A DNA stretch of 33,898 nucleotides from Bacteroidota bacterium (lineage in GTDB: Bacteria; Bacteroidota; Bacteroidia; Chitinophagales; Chitinophagaceae), in the NCBI GenBank assembly GCA_025356235.1, contig JANXUL010000199.1:1-33898 (forward strand), given 5' to 3'. Under the pieces are notes generated by a model that saw only the letters and a program-made list of their open reading frames with translations, did not search any database and was not told the DNA's origin. A program made the position numbers and the translations under genes. Below are positions 1-9,135 of this stretch, one piece after another (within the stretch, counting starts at the first letter, position 1; each line of letters opens with the position of its first letter).

Positions 1-635
1 GACGCGACCTGAATGAGTTGGCAGAAACAGACAAAATCATCAAAGTGCATGGAGGGGCCTTATCAAAATCTTTTCATAGTTCATTCTTGCGGGCTGATGT
101 GTTTCGTGCAGACAGTAAACGGATAATTGCAGAAAAGGCGGTGCAACTGATCAAGGATGATATGTTTATCCTTACGGGGGGTGGAACAACTATTATTGAA
201 CTGGCACGGATACTTCCGCCAGACCTGCGAGCTACTTTTTTTACCGGAAGTGTGCCTGCGGTATACGAATATGCGCAGCACCCAAATATAGAAGTGGTTT
301 TTATCGGCGATAAAATTTCAAAAGGTTCACAGATTGCGGTAGGTGGGGAAGCCATTGCGAGGATCAACGGAATTAATGCGGATCTCTGTTTACTTGGTGT
401 GAATGCGATAGATGAAAATGGGATTACCGATAACGACTGGGATGTTGTTCAGTTAAAAAAGGCAATGATGCAAGCATCCAAACAAACAATTGTATTGTCT
501 ATTTCGGAGAAGATTAATACGCACCAACGGTTTATGATCTGCGGATTAGATCAGATTGATATATTGATCACTGAACTGGCACCTTCGGATATTTCATTAA
601 CTAATTATCATACAAAAGACATTACTATTTTGTAA
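1..635 (+). CDS. DeoR/GlpR-family transcriptional regulator, 5'-truncated by window edge
   Basis: This is the C-terminal part of a sugar-responsive repressor. The reading frame is open from base 3 upstream of the first possible TTG start at 18. It reads RDLNELAETDKIIKVHGGA, the end of the DeoR winged helix-turn-helix, so the true start lies outside the window. The sensor domain follows (DeoRC, an ISOCOT-like sugar-phosphate-binding fold). It shows the ILTGGGTTIIEL phosphate-binding loop, the VGGEA segment, and the conserved run from DLCLLGVNAID to the ITD/DW segment. Family members are cytoplasmic and usually respond to a phosphorylated sugar or sugar alcohol. The stop codon lies 22 bases before the susC start on the same strand, so it may regulate, or be co-transcribed with, the SusCD pair. 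The inducer cannot be predicted from the sequence. Confidence 0.9.
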   Translation, partial: RDLNELAETDKIIKVHGGALSKSFHSSFLRADVFRADSKRIIAEKAVQLIKDDMFILTGGGTTIIELARILPPDLRATFFTGSVPAVYEYAQHPNIEVVFIGDKISKGSQIAVGGEAIARINGINADLCLLGVNAIDENGITDNDWDVVQLKKAMMQASKQTIVLSISEKINTHQRFMICGLDQIDILITELAPSDISLTNYHTKDITIL

Positions 636-657
636 TCATTTCAATAAACACTGCTCT

Positions 658-3600
658 ATGAACATTAAATTGATGCAATGGCCCGGCAGATGGAAAACAG
701 GAATAATCTTGTTGTTACTGTCCATGGCAACAACCCAATTGAGTGCGCAGGTGCGCATCAATGGTAAAGTAACCGCGAAAACCGGTGGTATTGTTGAAGC
801 TGCTTCTGTTTTTGTAAAACAATCCAAAGCAGGAGCTGCTACTGATGCAGCCGGTAACTATAATTTTACTGCCAACCTGAAACCGGGTAATTATATTTTG
901 GTGTTCAGCAGTAATGGTTTCAAATCAAAAGAATCTGCTTTAACAGTCGGCTCCGCATCAATCTATACGGTCGATGCAGAACTTACCGAAAGTGTTTCCA
1001 AACTTGATGAAGTGATTGTTACAGGTACTTCGGCCGGAACAACGCGAAGGCAATTAGGTAGTTACATCAGTTCAGTAAAAGCTGAGGACCTTACAAAAGG
1101 TGCCACGGCCAATGTGTTGGCCGCTTTGCAAGGAAAAACTGCCGGTGCACAGATTTCACAAAACTCAGGAGACCCGGCTGGAGGTTTATCTGTAAGGTTG
1201 CGGGGTATCAGTTCTATTTCATCTTCTTCAGAACCCTTATATATTATTGACGGGGTGATTGTAAATAACGGTACCAACCGTGTTACCAATACCCAATCAG
1301 GATACGACGGCACGAATGTGGTAGGTGCTATCGGTCAGAGCAGGTTGGTTGATATTAACCCTAGTGATATTGACCGTGTTGAAGTTTTGAACGGTGCAGC
1401 AGCAGCCGCTATTTATGGTAGCCGTGCGAATGCAGGCGTAGTACAGATCTTTACTAAAAAAGGTAAGAATGGTACGCCTGTCATTACTTTTTCTACCAGC
1501 TATCTCACAAGCAGCCTCCGCAAAAGAATTGATGTGAACATGGCGCCAGTTAAATTTGGCGGACCAACTGATGGTGCTGGAGCGCAAACACAGGATATCT
1601 TATCACCTGCCTTAACAACTACCACACCGGTTACCCGTTATGATTACCAGGATTATATTTTCCGAAATGCGAATGGTACGGACAATAATATATCTATCAG
1701 CGGCGGAACAGATAAAACTAAGTATTATATCTCGGGCTCATATTTCTATAACCAGGGTATCGTACCCAATACTGATTATCAGCGTTTCAGTTTTCGCAGT
1801 AATATTGAACAGGTGCTGAATAAATGGGCAAATTTTAATATAGGGTTGAACTATGTAAATAGTACAGCGAATGAAAAGCCGGATGGTAATTCATTCTATT
1901 CTCCTATGAATTCTGTTACCATCCTTGGTAACTTTCATAACATTTACCAAAGGGATGCATTAGGAAACATACAGGCAGTAGGGGAAAGGGGCCGTACGAA
2001 TCCGGTTTCTGTTATTGAAGATATCAAGCAGAAACAAACCACTAACCGTTTAATAGCGAGTATGGGTTTAAAATTAAGGCCCTTGAAGCACCTTACAGTT
2101 GATTACACAATGGGCATTGATAATTATGCGCAAAACGGAACTACTTTTATTCCTCCCTTCGCTTATAACGTAAATACAGCATTCTTTGGTGGTGGTTCTG
2201 GCCTGGACCCTACGCAAAATGGTTATGCCAGCACCGGAAACAATAATTTCTTTGCCATTAATCACGACCTGGGCGCTACCTATACGGCAGATATTACCAG
2301 CAATATCAGTTCGGTAACACAAGTTGGTTTTTCCCAACAATATGAAAAAAATAATTATTCATTATTACAGGGCAGGGGCCTTGCGCCTTTTGTACAGACC
2401 GTAAATGGTGCCAGTACGATCTTAGGTGGTGTGGATGACAGGAGCGAGTTATCTGTATCGGGTACATTTGCCCAGCAGAATTTCAAATACCGTAACCAGT
2501 TATTTATAACAGGTGCGGTAAGGGTTGACGGATCTTCTGTTTTCGGAAGTAACCAACGTAACCAAACCTATTACAAAGCCAGCGGCAGTTATGTAATGTC
2601 AGGAACAGATTTTTGGGGTAAGATGGGTGTTTCCAAATGGTGGGATCTCTTCAAACTACGTGTAGCGTATGGTGAAAGTGGAAACTTAACGGGTATTGGC
2701 GCTTACTCGAGGTTTAATACATATGCTTCTTCCTCTTATATCGGCAGAACAGCGCTGAATTCGAGCGGTACACTGGCTAACGAAAATGTAAAGCCGGAAC
2801 GCCAGCAGGAAATTGAATTTGGTGCTGACCTTTCTTTTCTTTCCAATCGTTTGGGTTTAACCGTGAACGTGTATAACAAAAAAGTAAAAGACCTTTTGAT
2901 CAACCGTTTCATTGCACCAAGTTCCGGCTTCTCAAGCCTGCTGGATAATTTTGGCTCATTGGAAAATAAAGGATACGAACTGGTATTAACCGGAAGCCCT
3001 GTTTCTACAAAAGATTTTAAATGGGACATCACCGGTATTTATAACCATAACCGCAACAAAGCAGTAAGTATCGGGCAGGCATTAACTTTATTAAGTACCA
3101 ACGCCGGTGCGCCGGTTTCTATTATTGAAGGGCAACCGATCGGCGTATTCTACGGAACTTTCTTTGCAACAGATGCAAGTGGAAACCTGTTGAAAAATGC
3201 AGGAGGTATCCCACAAATAGAATTAGGTGTTCAGAACAGTGCATTGGTGTACACACCCGGAAGAAATACTACCACGGGGTTGCCTCTAGGTTCTACTTTG
3301 CGAAGGGTAATTGGTAACCCTAATCCAGATTACACTGCGAGTCTGGTGAATGAGATCACTTATAAAAAATTAAGTGTCCGCATACAGATTGATGCTGTAA
3401 GGGGGGTAGATGTGTTTAATGCAGACTGGCGTACACGACAGGGTGTAGGCAATGGTAAGGTGGCTGAGCAGGAGGATCTGGGACTTATCCCACGCGGGTA
3501 TGTTGCCGGTGTATATGCCATTGAACAATGGAGAATAGATGATGGCTCTTATACAAAACTTAGGGAATTATCTGTTACCTATAATATTGGTAAGGTGAAA

Positions 3601-3777
3601 GGCTTTAGCGATCTGAGTATCAGTTTCAGCGGGCGTAACCTTATCAGTTGGGATAATTATAAGGGCTATGATCCTGAAGTAAATGCGGGCGGGCAAAGTA
3701 CCATTCTGCGGGGAATTGATTTTGGATCAATACCTATTCCGAAAACATTCAGTTTTGGTATCCAGGCTAAATTTTAA
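658..3777 (+). CDS. SusC/RagA-type TonB-dependent outer-membrane receptor
   Basis: This outer-membrane porter imports oligomeric substrates with energy from TonB-ExbBD. It has 1039 residues. A signal peptide (about 1-31, ending LSAQ) is followed by a carboxypeptidase-like regulatory domain (about 33-110). A TonB-box-like DEVIVTG lies at 117-123, then the plug domain (about 125-268) with the SusC hallmarks LYIIDGV (194-200) and a segment ending AAIYGSRANAGVVQIFTKKG (near 250-269). The rest is a 22-strand barrel that ends in a terminal aromatic residue (AKF). No N-terminal STN domain is visible, so coupling to an anti-sigma factor is unlikely. The susD-like gene starts 18 bases downstream. No glycoside hydrolase or peptidase sits next to the pair, so the substrate is unknown. 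Confidence 0.95.
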   Translation: MNIKLMQWPGRWKTGIILLLLSMATTQLSAQVRINGKVTAKTGGIVEAASVFVKQSKAGAATDAAGNYNFTANLKPGNYILVFSSNGFKSKESALTVGSASIYTVDAELTESVSKLDEVIVTGTSAGTTRRQLGSYISSVKAEDLTKGATANVLAALQGKTAGAQISQNSGDPAGGLSVRLRGISSISSSSEPLYIIDGVIVNNGTNRVTNTQSGYDGTNVVGAIGQSRLVDINPSDIDRVEVLNGAAAAAIYGSRANAGVVQIFTKKGKNGTPVITFSTSYLTSSLRKRIDVNMAPVKFGGPTDGAGAQTQDILSPALTTTTPVTRYDYQDYIFRNANGTDNNISISGGTDKTKYYISGSYFYNQGIVPNTDYQRFSFRSNIEQVLNKWANFNIGLNYVNSTANEKPDGNSFYSPMNSVTILGNFHNIYQRDALGNIQAVGERGRTNPVSVIEDIKQKQTTNRLIASMGLKLRPLKHLTVDYTMGIDNYAQNGTTFIPPFAYNVNTAFFGGGSGLDPTQNGYASTGNNNFFAINHDLGATYTADITSNISSVTQVGFSQQYEKNNYSLLQGRGLAPFVQTVNGASTILGGVDDRSELSVSGTFAQQNFKYRNQLFITGAVRVDGSSVFGSNQRNQTYYKASGSYVMSGTDFWGKMGVSKWWDLFKLRVAYGESGNLTGIGAYSRFNTYASSSYIGRTALNSSGTLANENVKPERQQEIEFGADLSFLSNRLGLTVNVYNKKVKDLLINRFIAPSSGFSSLLDNFGSLENKGYELVLTGSPVSTKDFKWDITGIYNHNRNKAVSIGQALTLLSTNAGAPVSIIEGQPIGVFYGTFFATDASGNLLKNAGGIPQIELGVQNSALVYTPGRNTTTGLPLGSTLRRVIGNPNPDYTASLVNEITYKKLSVRIQIDAVRGVDVFNADWRTRQGVGNGKVAEQEDLGLIPRGYVAGVYAIEQWRIDDGSYTKLRELSVTYNIGKVKGFSDLSISFSGRNLISWDNYKGYDPEVNAGGQSTILRGIDFGSIPIPKTFSFGIQAKF

Positions 3778-3795
3778 TCTCAAAAAAATCATTGT

Positions 3796-5097
3796 ATGAA
3801 AAAGATAATTCAATCAATCGTATATGGCAGCCTGGCTGTTCCGCTGTTACTGGCAACGGGGTGTAAAAAAGATTACACCAACCCAAATGCGGCCACTTCA
3901 GTGCAGGTGTTCAGCTCTGCAAAAGGGTTGGCAGGTATAGCGGTAGGTTTGCAAAGAACGTATGCCAATAACGTTGCTTATGGCATATCGGATGCAACCG
4001 GGTTACTAACAGGCGAAACCATTTTGCTCAACGCAGGTAATGGTTCCGAACTTCAGTTTGCTACAGGTGGCAATGCAGTAGATGGTACCAATGCCTTATT
4101 GGGAAATTTGTGGAGTGCAAGCAATAAAGTGATCTATGATGCAAATAATGTGATCAATGCGGCAGTTACCTTAAGCGATAAGGGCTATGCCAGCGGACTG
4201 ATAGGGTATGCAACTATTTTCAAAGCCCTGTCTATGGGTTGCCAATCGGGTTATTGGGAAAAAGTTCCTGATACAGTTGGAACGGCTGCTGCTACTTTCT
4301 CTGACCGTGTGGTTGGTTATAACAGGGCCATTGCAGCCATTGATAAAGCTTTGGCAGCCATCAATGCCAATGCCATTAGTACTGCATTTATTGCAGATAT
4401 ACCTGTTGGTGTGGATATTGTAAATACGTTGAATGCGCTCAAAGCCCGGTATGCATTATTTGCCGGTAATTATGCGCAGTCATTAGCTGCAGCGAATGCA
4501 GTTGATCTCACCAAAAAATCTACTTTAAATTTTGAGGCGGCTAACCCTAACCCGGTCTATAATACAGTAACATCCACCAATAACGTATATCAGCCGGTTG
4601 ATTCCACTTTAGGCTTACCAGCAGGCATCCAGCCATCATTAAACGATAAACGTATTCCTTTCTATACACTCATTAATGCTACCATTAATCCAAGGTTCCG
4701 GTTAAATGGATTCTGGATAGCTGCTACAACGCCAATACCGTTGTATATACCCGACGAAATGCGTTTGATCAGAGCTGAGTGTTATGTGCGCCAGTCGACC
4801 CCTAACCTGGTATTGGCAAAAGCTGATATTGATGCTATTTTAATGCAAACACCGGCGCAGGATCCTTTTGGGGTAGGTGCTGATATTGCAACAGGATATA
4901 CCGGAACGATTGATGCTCAGTCTTTATTGACAGAAATCTATCGTAACCGATGTATCGAATTATTCTTATCAGGCATGAAATTGGAAGATATGCGGAGATT
5001 CGCCAGGCCATTAACAGAACGTAAACGTAACCTTCTTCCATATCCATTCAGGGAAAGGGATGGCAATAGTAATACCCCTCCCGATCCTTCCTTTTAG
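3796..5097 (+). CDS. SusD/RagB-like nutrient-binding outer-membrane lipoprotein
   Basis: This is the surface lipoprotein that caps its SusC partner and binds the substrate. It has 433 residues, at the short end for SusD proteins. The lipoprotein signal peptide ends at Cys23 (LLATGC), giving an outer-membrane lipid anchor. The helical TPR-like core includes YANN..., an ALKARYALFAGNY helix and MRLIRAECYVR. Near the C-terminus is the RagB/SusD signature region LLTEIYRNRCIELFLSG followed by KLEDMRRFARP. It lies immediately downstream of susC and is followed by a strong terminator, so the transcript ends here. Assignment to the family is firm; the ligand is not known. Confidence 0.92.
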   Translation: MKKIIQSIVYGSLAVPLLLATGCKKDYTNPNAATSVQVFSSAKGLAGIAVGLQRTYANNVAYGISDATGLLTGETILLNAGNGSELQFATGGNAVDGTNALLGNLWSASNKVIYDANNVINAAVTLSDKGYASGLIGYATIFKALSMGCQSGYWEKVPDTVGTAAATFSDRVVGYNRAIAAIDKALAAINANAISTAFIADIPVGVDIVNTLNALKARYALFAGNYAQSLAAANAVDLTKKSTLNFEAANPNPVYNTVTSTNNVYQPVDSTLGLPAGIQPSLNDKRIPFYTLINATINPRFRLNGFWIAATTPIPLYIPDEMRLIRAECYVRQSTPNLVLAKADIDAILMQTPAQDPFGVGADIATGYTGTIDAQSLLTEIYRNRCIELFLSGMKLEDMRRFARPLTERKRNLLPYPFRERDGNSNTPPDPSF

Positions 5098-5118
5098 TTA
5101 GTGAAAACCAAGTAGGAT

Positions 5119-5152
5119 ACAAAGGCCCCCATGCGTGGGGGCCTTTGTTATT
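5119..5152 (+). terminator. Rho-independent terminator of the SusCD operon
   Basis: A stem of about 13 bp runs from 5119-5131 to 5136-5148 (core AAAGGCCCCC / GGGGGCCTTT) with a TGCG tetraloop, followed by a short T/A-rich run. It begins 22 bases after the susD stop. The stem is long, GC-rich and perfect, so this is the most convincing classical terminator in the window. Confidence 0.9.
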
Positions 5153-5212
5153 ATAAAAGAGACTGCTTCCATCATTTTTTTTCATTTTCTTTGCTGCTAA
5201 TATTGATGGATT

Positions 5213-6172
5213 ATGTCTGTAATTAAAGATAGAATATTGGTGATTGGTGCTTCGGGCCAGATAGGTGTAGAACTTACCATGGCTTTGCGGAAAAAGTATG
5301 GTAACAATAATGTAATTGCCTCAGACCTGCGCGAAGAAAACCCTTTACTGAAAGGCACAGGTCCGTATGTTAGCCTTGATGTGATGAATAAAGAGATGCT
5401 GCATGTACAGGTGATACGGCAAAATATTACGCAGATCTATTTACTGGCGGCCATTTTATCTGCAACCGGCGAAAAGAATCCTAACCTTGCCTGGCACCTG
5501 AATATGCAGGGGTTATTGAATGTGCTGGATATTGCGCGGGAAGAAAAACTGCAGAAAATATATTGGCCCAGCAGTATTGCGGTATTTGGCCCTACATCGC
5601 CCAAACAAAACTGCCCGCAACAAACCATTATCGAACCATCCACTGTGTATGGTATCAGTAAATATGCCGGTGAATTCTGGTGTAATTATTACCATAACAG
5701 GTATGGGGTGGATGTACGCAGCATCCGTTACCCGGGACTAATCAGTTATAAATCAGAACCCGGTGGCGGAACCACGGATTATGCCATTGAAATATTTAAC
5801 GATGCACTGGAGTATAAGAAATACCAATGCTTTTTAAACGAAGACACCTATTTACCTATGATGTATATGCCCGATGCTATCCGCGCCACTTTAGAATTAA
5901 TGGATGCACCGGCGGATAAAATTTCTATCAGAACATCTTACAATATTTCCGGAATGAGTTTTTCCCCTAAAGAAATCTCAGCAGAAATAAGCCAACATAT
6001 CCCCGGGTTTAAAATCAGCTATAAACCAGATTACCGACAAAATATTGCCAATAGCTGGCCGCAAAGTATTGACGACAGCATTGCTACAAAAGATTGGGGA
6101 TGGAAGCCGGACTATGATTTAGCAAAGATGACGGGGGATATGCTGGTTAATCTGAAGGAGAAAGGCCATTAA
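5213..6172 (+). CDS. L-threonine 3-dehydrogenase, short-chain (extended SDR) type
   Basis: The predicted enzyme is cytoplasmic. It oxidises L-threonine to 2-amino-3-ketobutyrate with NAD+, the first step of threonine breakdown to glycine and acetyl-CoA. It has 319 residues. A Rossmann NAD-binding motif GASGQIG (12-18) is followed by the acidic residue of ASDLRE (near 38) that favours NAD. The extended-SDR catalytic set is Ser120/121 in WPSSIAVFG and Tyr146-x3-Lys150 in TVYGISK. The PGLISYKSEPGGGTTDYA segment and YLPMMYMPDAIRATLELM are typical of the SDR threonine dehydrogenases of Bacteroidota, as opposed to the zinc MDR type of E. coli. The gene stands alone; the usual partner, 2-amino-3-ketobutyrate CoA ligase, is not in the window. 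A generic UDP-hexose epimerase is the less likely alternative. Confidence 0.87.
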   Translation: MSVIKDRILVIGASGQIGVELTMALRKKYGNNNVIASDLREENPLLKGTGPYVSLDVMNKEMLHVQVIRQNITQIYLLAAILSATGEKNPNLAWHLNMQGLLNVLDIAREEKLQKIYWPSSIAVFGPTSPKQNCPQQTIIEPSTVYGISKYAGEFWCNYYHNRYGVDVRSIRYPGLISYKSEPGGGTTDYAIEIFNDALEYKKYQCFLNEDTYLPMMYMPDAIRATLELMDAPADKISIRTSYNISGMSFSPKEISAEISQHIPGFKISYKPDYRQNIANSWPQSIDDSIATKDWGWKPDYDLAKMTGDMLVNLKEKGH

Positions 6173-6211
6173 AATCTAAATATTCTGGCCGTAAATCCCT
6201 TTAAATTATAG

Positions 6212-6250
6212 GGCCGTATTATGTTCCGAATAGTGAAACATAATACGGCC
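6212..6250. terminator. Bidirectional hairpin between convergent genes
   Basis: A perfect 14-bp stem (6212-6225 with 6237-6250, beginning GGCCGTATTATGTT) has an 11-nt loop. It lies between the threonine dehydrogenase stop (6172) and the stop of the convergent minus-strand gene (6267), so it can end transcription from both sides. T-runs next to it are weak. Unlike the 7-nt-period arrays elsewhere in the window, its arms contain no internal repetition. Confidence 0.75.
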
Positions 6251-6266
6251 TTGTCAATATTGCTAA

Positions 6267-6989
6267 TTAAAATCTAAGTCCAATACCAATATTAGCTCCC
6301 CGTATTCCTGCCCACGGGCCATCAGTTTTTATCTGGGCACCGTTAGCATTAACCGTGTTGGTGAATTTAAAAGGATCTGGTTTAATATTATCCAGGCTTT
6401 GTTTTAATGCAGATTGTTCCTGCGCGTTAAGTGGTGCTGTGGCAATAAAATTCAGGTCGCCATTGCTGTGCCCGTAATGCCCGCCAATCAACTGTATATC
6501 CATCACTAATTTAGTAGCTAACTGGAACTGCCAACCGATCATTACTCCCGGACTGGTTGATTTTACATTGCCCACGAAGTTGGCTTCTTTGGTTACGGTT
6601 CCGCTGGTATATTTTACCGGTGCACTCAGGTCAAAATTGGCAAAACGTAAATAGGGGGCGAGATAGAAACCTTTCATCGCTCCCAGGCCCAGGTATAAAC
6701 GCCCCTCAATGGTCCACGCGGTATTACCCATCTGAAAATTACTGAAATTGATATCATTACTGTTAATCGCTTTTTCCAGCTGGCTTTGAAAGGGAACAGA
6801 TCCTTTGGCCATGGTTCGGTAACTGGCAGAAAGGGAAATGTGTTTTGTTAAACTCCTTTCATAGGTAAAATGATAATTTTTTAAAGCAAGGGAACCGAGG
6901 TTCCATCTAAAAATATTTTTGCCACCGATCAGGCTTTGTGCCCCGGCAAACATGGGTAGGCAGAGTAATACGATAATAATTTTTTTCAT
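6267..6989 (-). CDS. Outer-membrane beta-barrel protein, DUF3575-like
   Basis: This 240-residue protein has a cleavable signal peptide (1-17, ending FAGAQ). The mature part is rich in alternating hydrophobic and polar strands and ends in an aromatic residue (IGIGLRF), typical of an outer-membrane barrel. The N-terminal part, FRWNLGSLALKNYHFTYERS, resembles DUF3575 proteins. A long polar insert (about 190-215) probably forms an external or periplasmic loop. The function is unknown. The gene lies 36 bases or more downstream of the rrf2 gene on the same strand and may be co-transcribed with it. The DUF3575 call rests on a short N-terminal resemblance and is moderate. Confidence 0.65.
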   Translation of the reverse strand: MKKIIIVLLCLPMFAGAQSLIGGKNIFRWNLGSLALKNYHFTYERSLTKHISLSASYRTMAKGSVPFQSQLEKAINSNDINFSNFQMGNTAWTIEGRLYLGLGAMKGFYLAPYLRFANFDLSAPVKYTSGTVTKEANFVGNVKSTSPGVMIGWQFQLATKLVMDIQLIGGHYGHSNGDLNFIATAPLNAQEQSALKQSLDNIKPDPFKFTNTVNANGAQIKTDGPWAGIRGANIGIGLRF

Positions 6990-7025
6990 ACACTTTGGTT
7001 TAGGTTAGTTGTTGATTTGGCTGCC

Positions 7026-7436
7026 TTATTTATTTACTAGGTCAAATACTGTTTTGGTTTCTAATATAGCAAGTGTGTTGTCCCTTACCTGTATCATTAC
7101 TTTGTTCAGGCCACATTTTTTCTCATCGCAATCCTTGCACTTCTCGTAAAAATTTAAGCTTACGCAGGGCAGCAGTGCAATCGGTCCCTCTATTAAACGC
7201 ATAATCTGTGCCAGCCTGATGTCTTTCGGGTCTACTTTAAAAAAATAACCGCCCCCTTTTCCTTTTTTGCTTTCCAGCAAGCCTGCTTTTCTCAGTTCCA
7301 ATAAAATATTCTCCAGAAATTTGAGCGGTATCTTTTTCTTTTTGGCAATTTCTGCTATCAATACCGGACCCTCCTTCTTGCGTTCAGCTATAAACGTAAG
7401 TGCCTTAAATGCATATTGTGTTTTCTTGGATAGCAT
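7026..7436 (-). CDS. Rrf2-family transcriptional regulator with a four-cysteine cluster
   Basis: Rrf2 proteins are dimeric winged-helix regulators that often sense Fe-S status, nitric oxide or cysteine. I take the ATG at 7434-7436 as the start because the product then begins MLSKKTQYAFKAL, the usual family N-terminus. An in-frame ATG at 7461-7463 would add nine hydrophobic residues that do not fit. The HTH contains IAEIAKKKKIPLKFLENILLE and the wing contains KGKGGGYFF. In the sensor region Cys91, Cys100, Cys103 and Cys108 (C-x8-C-x2-C-x4-C) could ligate a cluster, as in IscR/NsrR, though the spacing is not that of IscR. The nearest downstream gene is the outer-membrane protein at 6267-6989. 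No cysteine or Fe-S biosynthesis gene is nearby. Confidence 0.88.
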   Translation of the reverse strand: MLSKKTQYAFKALTFIAERKKEGPVLIAEIAKKKKIPLKFLENILLELRKAGLLESKKGKGGGYFFKVDPKDIRLAQIMRLIEGPIALLPCVSLNFYEKCKDCDEKKCGLNKVMIQVRDNTLAILETKTVFDLVNK

Positions 7437-7546
7437 ACGAAGCAGGTAAATTAATAAAATCATCAGATTCCTGAAAATAGAGAACTATGTCTTAATCTAT
7501 ACCAGGGGATAGGATACCCAAAGCGGGTTCATATCTTCATTGGTTT

Positions 7547-8263
7547 TTATAAACCCAGTACCTCTTTCATACCGAAGATACCTTTTTTGCTAATAACAAA
7601 TTCAGCCGCCAGTAACGCACCGCCCGCAAAACCAACCCGGTTATGGGCTGTATGGATGATTTCAATATCATCTACAGAAGAAGAATATTTAATCTTATGT
7701 GTGCCGGGTGCAGGGTCAGCCCGTTCTGAAATGATTTCCAATTCCCCGGGGTTATTGCTGAGATGGTTTACCCATTGTTTTTTACCCGGAATGTTCTGTA
7801 ATACTTGTTCTGCCAGGGTAATAGCTGTTCCACTTGGGGCATCTTTTTTTTGCGTGTGATGGATTTCCTCCATCGTTACATTATAATCTGTGTGGTTACG
7901 CATGAGTTTTGCGAGGAAAGTATTCAACTCAAAAAATAAATTAACGCCAATACTGTAATTGCTGGCATAGAGTAAAGTTCCATTTTGTTGTTCGCAATAT
8001 TTTTTTGCTTCCCCCCAATTATCTAACCAACCTGTTGAACCGCAAATAACAGGAATGCCCAGTTCCAGGCATTTCATCACATTAGCAAATGCACTATGCG
8101 GGCCAGTGAATTCAATGGCTACATCTGCTTTGGCAATATTTTCCCTGTTCAGGTCGGCTGCATTGTTAATATCAATCTTCAGTACAATCTCATGTCCTTT
8201 TGCAAGGGCAATAGACTCAATCGCCTGCCCCATTTTTCCGTAACCGATCAATGCAATCCTCAT
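7547..8263 (-). CDS. dapB: 4-hydroxy-tetrahydrodipicolinate reductase
   Basis: DapB is a cytoplasmic NAD(P)H enzyme of the diaminopimelate/lysine pathway, supplying both lysine and peptidoglycan cross-linking residues. At 238 residues it has the compact length seen in Bacteroidota. The dinucleotide-binding motif is GYGKMG (7-12). The catalytic signature is E133-x-HHTQKKDAPSGTA, with His135/His136, Lys140, and the substrate-binding SGT. The C-terminal HNRVGFAGGALLAAEF region is also typical. It lies downstream of parA-parB-DUF5683 on the same strand, an arrangement common in Bacteroidota. A 187-base gap separates it from the DUF5683 gene, so it may also have its own promoter. Confidence 0.95.
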   Translation of the reverse strand: MRIALIGYGKMGQAIESIALAKGHEIVLKIDINNAADLNRENIAKADVAIEFTGPHSAFANVMKCLELGIPVICGSTGWLDNWGEAKKYCEQQNGTLLYASNYSIGVNLFFELNTFLAKLMRNHTDYNVTMEEIHHTQKKDAPSGTAITLAEQVLQNIPGKKQWVNHLSNNPGELEIISERADPAPGTHKIKYSSSVDDIEIIHTAHNRVGFAGGALLAAEFVISKKGIFGMKEVLGL

Positions 8264-8450
8264 GATTACTCGTTTAAATAATTTTTGTATAATGAAAGTA
8301 CGAAGTTAATTCCTAAACAGGTCATGAGGTGTGCCATTAAACGTATATTCTTCACTTGTGTTTTTGGCCCATGTAAGAAAATAATTTTAGTATATAGTGC
8401 TACAACGCCACTATGTTAAACAATCTAAGTAAAGTAATTCATCAGAAGCT

Positions 8451-9128
8451 TTAACGCGTAATGGCCTGCTTGTGGGAAGCGTTTTTCAGGTTCAGGGTAA
8501 GACCTAAACCGGGGGTTCTTGTATACGGATTAAAGGTGGGCGTTATATTCATTGACAGGTCATCGCTCACATCAAACTGTTTCAGGTGTGCAAATACAGT
8601 TGCATCTGCCACCTGCAATCCCCAGGCAAGCAGGAAATAGAGTATGGAATAATCCCTGTCGCGCCTGAATGCGTTCCTGTAGCTTTGTAAAGAAGTAATG
8701 CTCAGATTTTTTAACTGATCATCAATGAAAGGGACATCGCTGCTATCTTTATTCGCCTCTTTGAACCTTGCTTCAAAAGCGAATTTTGTTTTTTTGTAAT
8801 AACTGTTGTTGTAAAAATACAACACCGTAGGGATAGCGATGATCCCATAAACGATTGGTATTTTCCAGTATTCTTTATTATAAGCCTGGCCCCAGCCTGG
8901 TATCAATGCGGAGCGGCGGGTAGCAATGCGGGGAATATGTTTGGCAACGGTATCTTTCTTAACGGTTGCAATAATAAGTGCAGTATCTTTTTTTACGGGC
9001 ACTACTGAATCTTTTTTTCCAGACAAAAGGTTAGCATTGGCGAGTCCTCTTTTGTCGTCCTGAGCCGATACATGGCTTAACAATCCAACACACAAAAAAA
9101 ATAATATGAAGAGCCTGTCTGATTTCAT
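8451..9128 (-). CDS. DUF5683-family membrane protein
   Basis: This is a 225-residue protein of unknown function. A signal peptide or signal anchor (1-22, ending SHVSAQ) is followed by a lysine/serine/threonine-rich low-complexity linker with repeated VKKDT (about 35-65). The conserved DUF5683 core starts RSALIPGWGQAYNKEYWKIP (72-91). It contains a transmembrane helix (about 90-108) and a second one near YSILYFLLAWGLQVADATVF, and ends in a strand-rich tail (SMNITPTFNPYTRTPGLGLTLN). It starts seven bases after the parB stop, so it is almost certainly translated from the same transcript. The link to segregation is positional only; no biochemical role is known to me. Confidence 0.82.
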   Translation of the reverse strand: MKSDRLFILFFLCVGLLSHVSAQDDKRGLANANLLSGKKDSVVPVKKDTALIIATVKKDTVAKHIPRIATRRSALIPGWGQAYNKEYWKIPIVYGIIAIPTVLYFYNNSYYKKTKFAFEARFKEANKDSSDVPFIDDQLKNLSITSLQSYRNAFRRDRDYSILYFLLAWGLQVADATVFAHLKQFDVSDDLSMNITPTFNPYTRTPGLGLTLNLKNASHKQAITR

Positions 9129-9135
9129 GTAAGCA

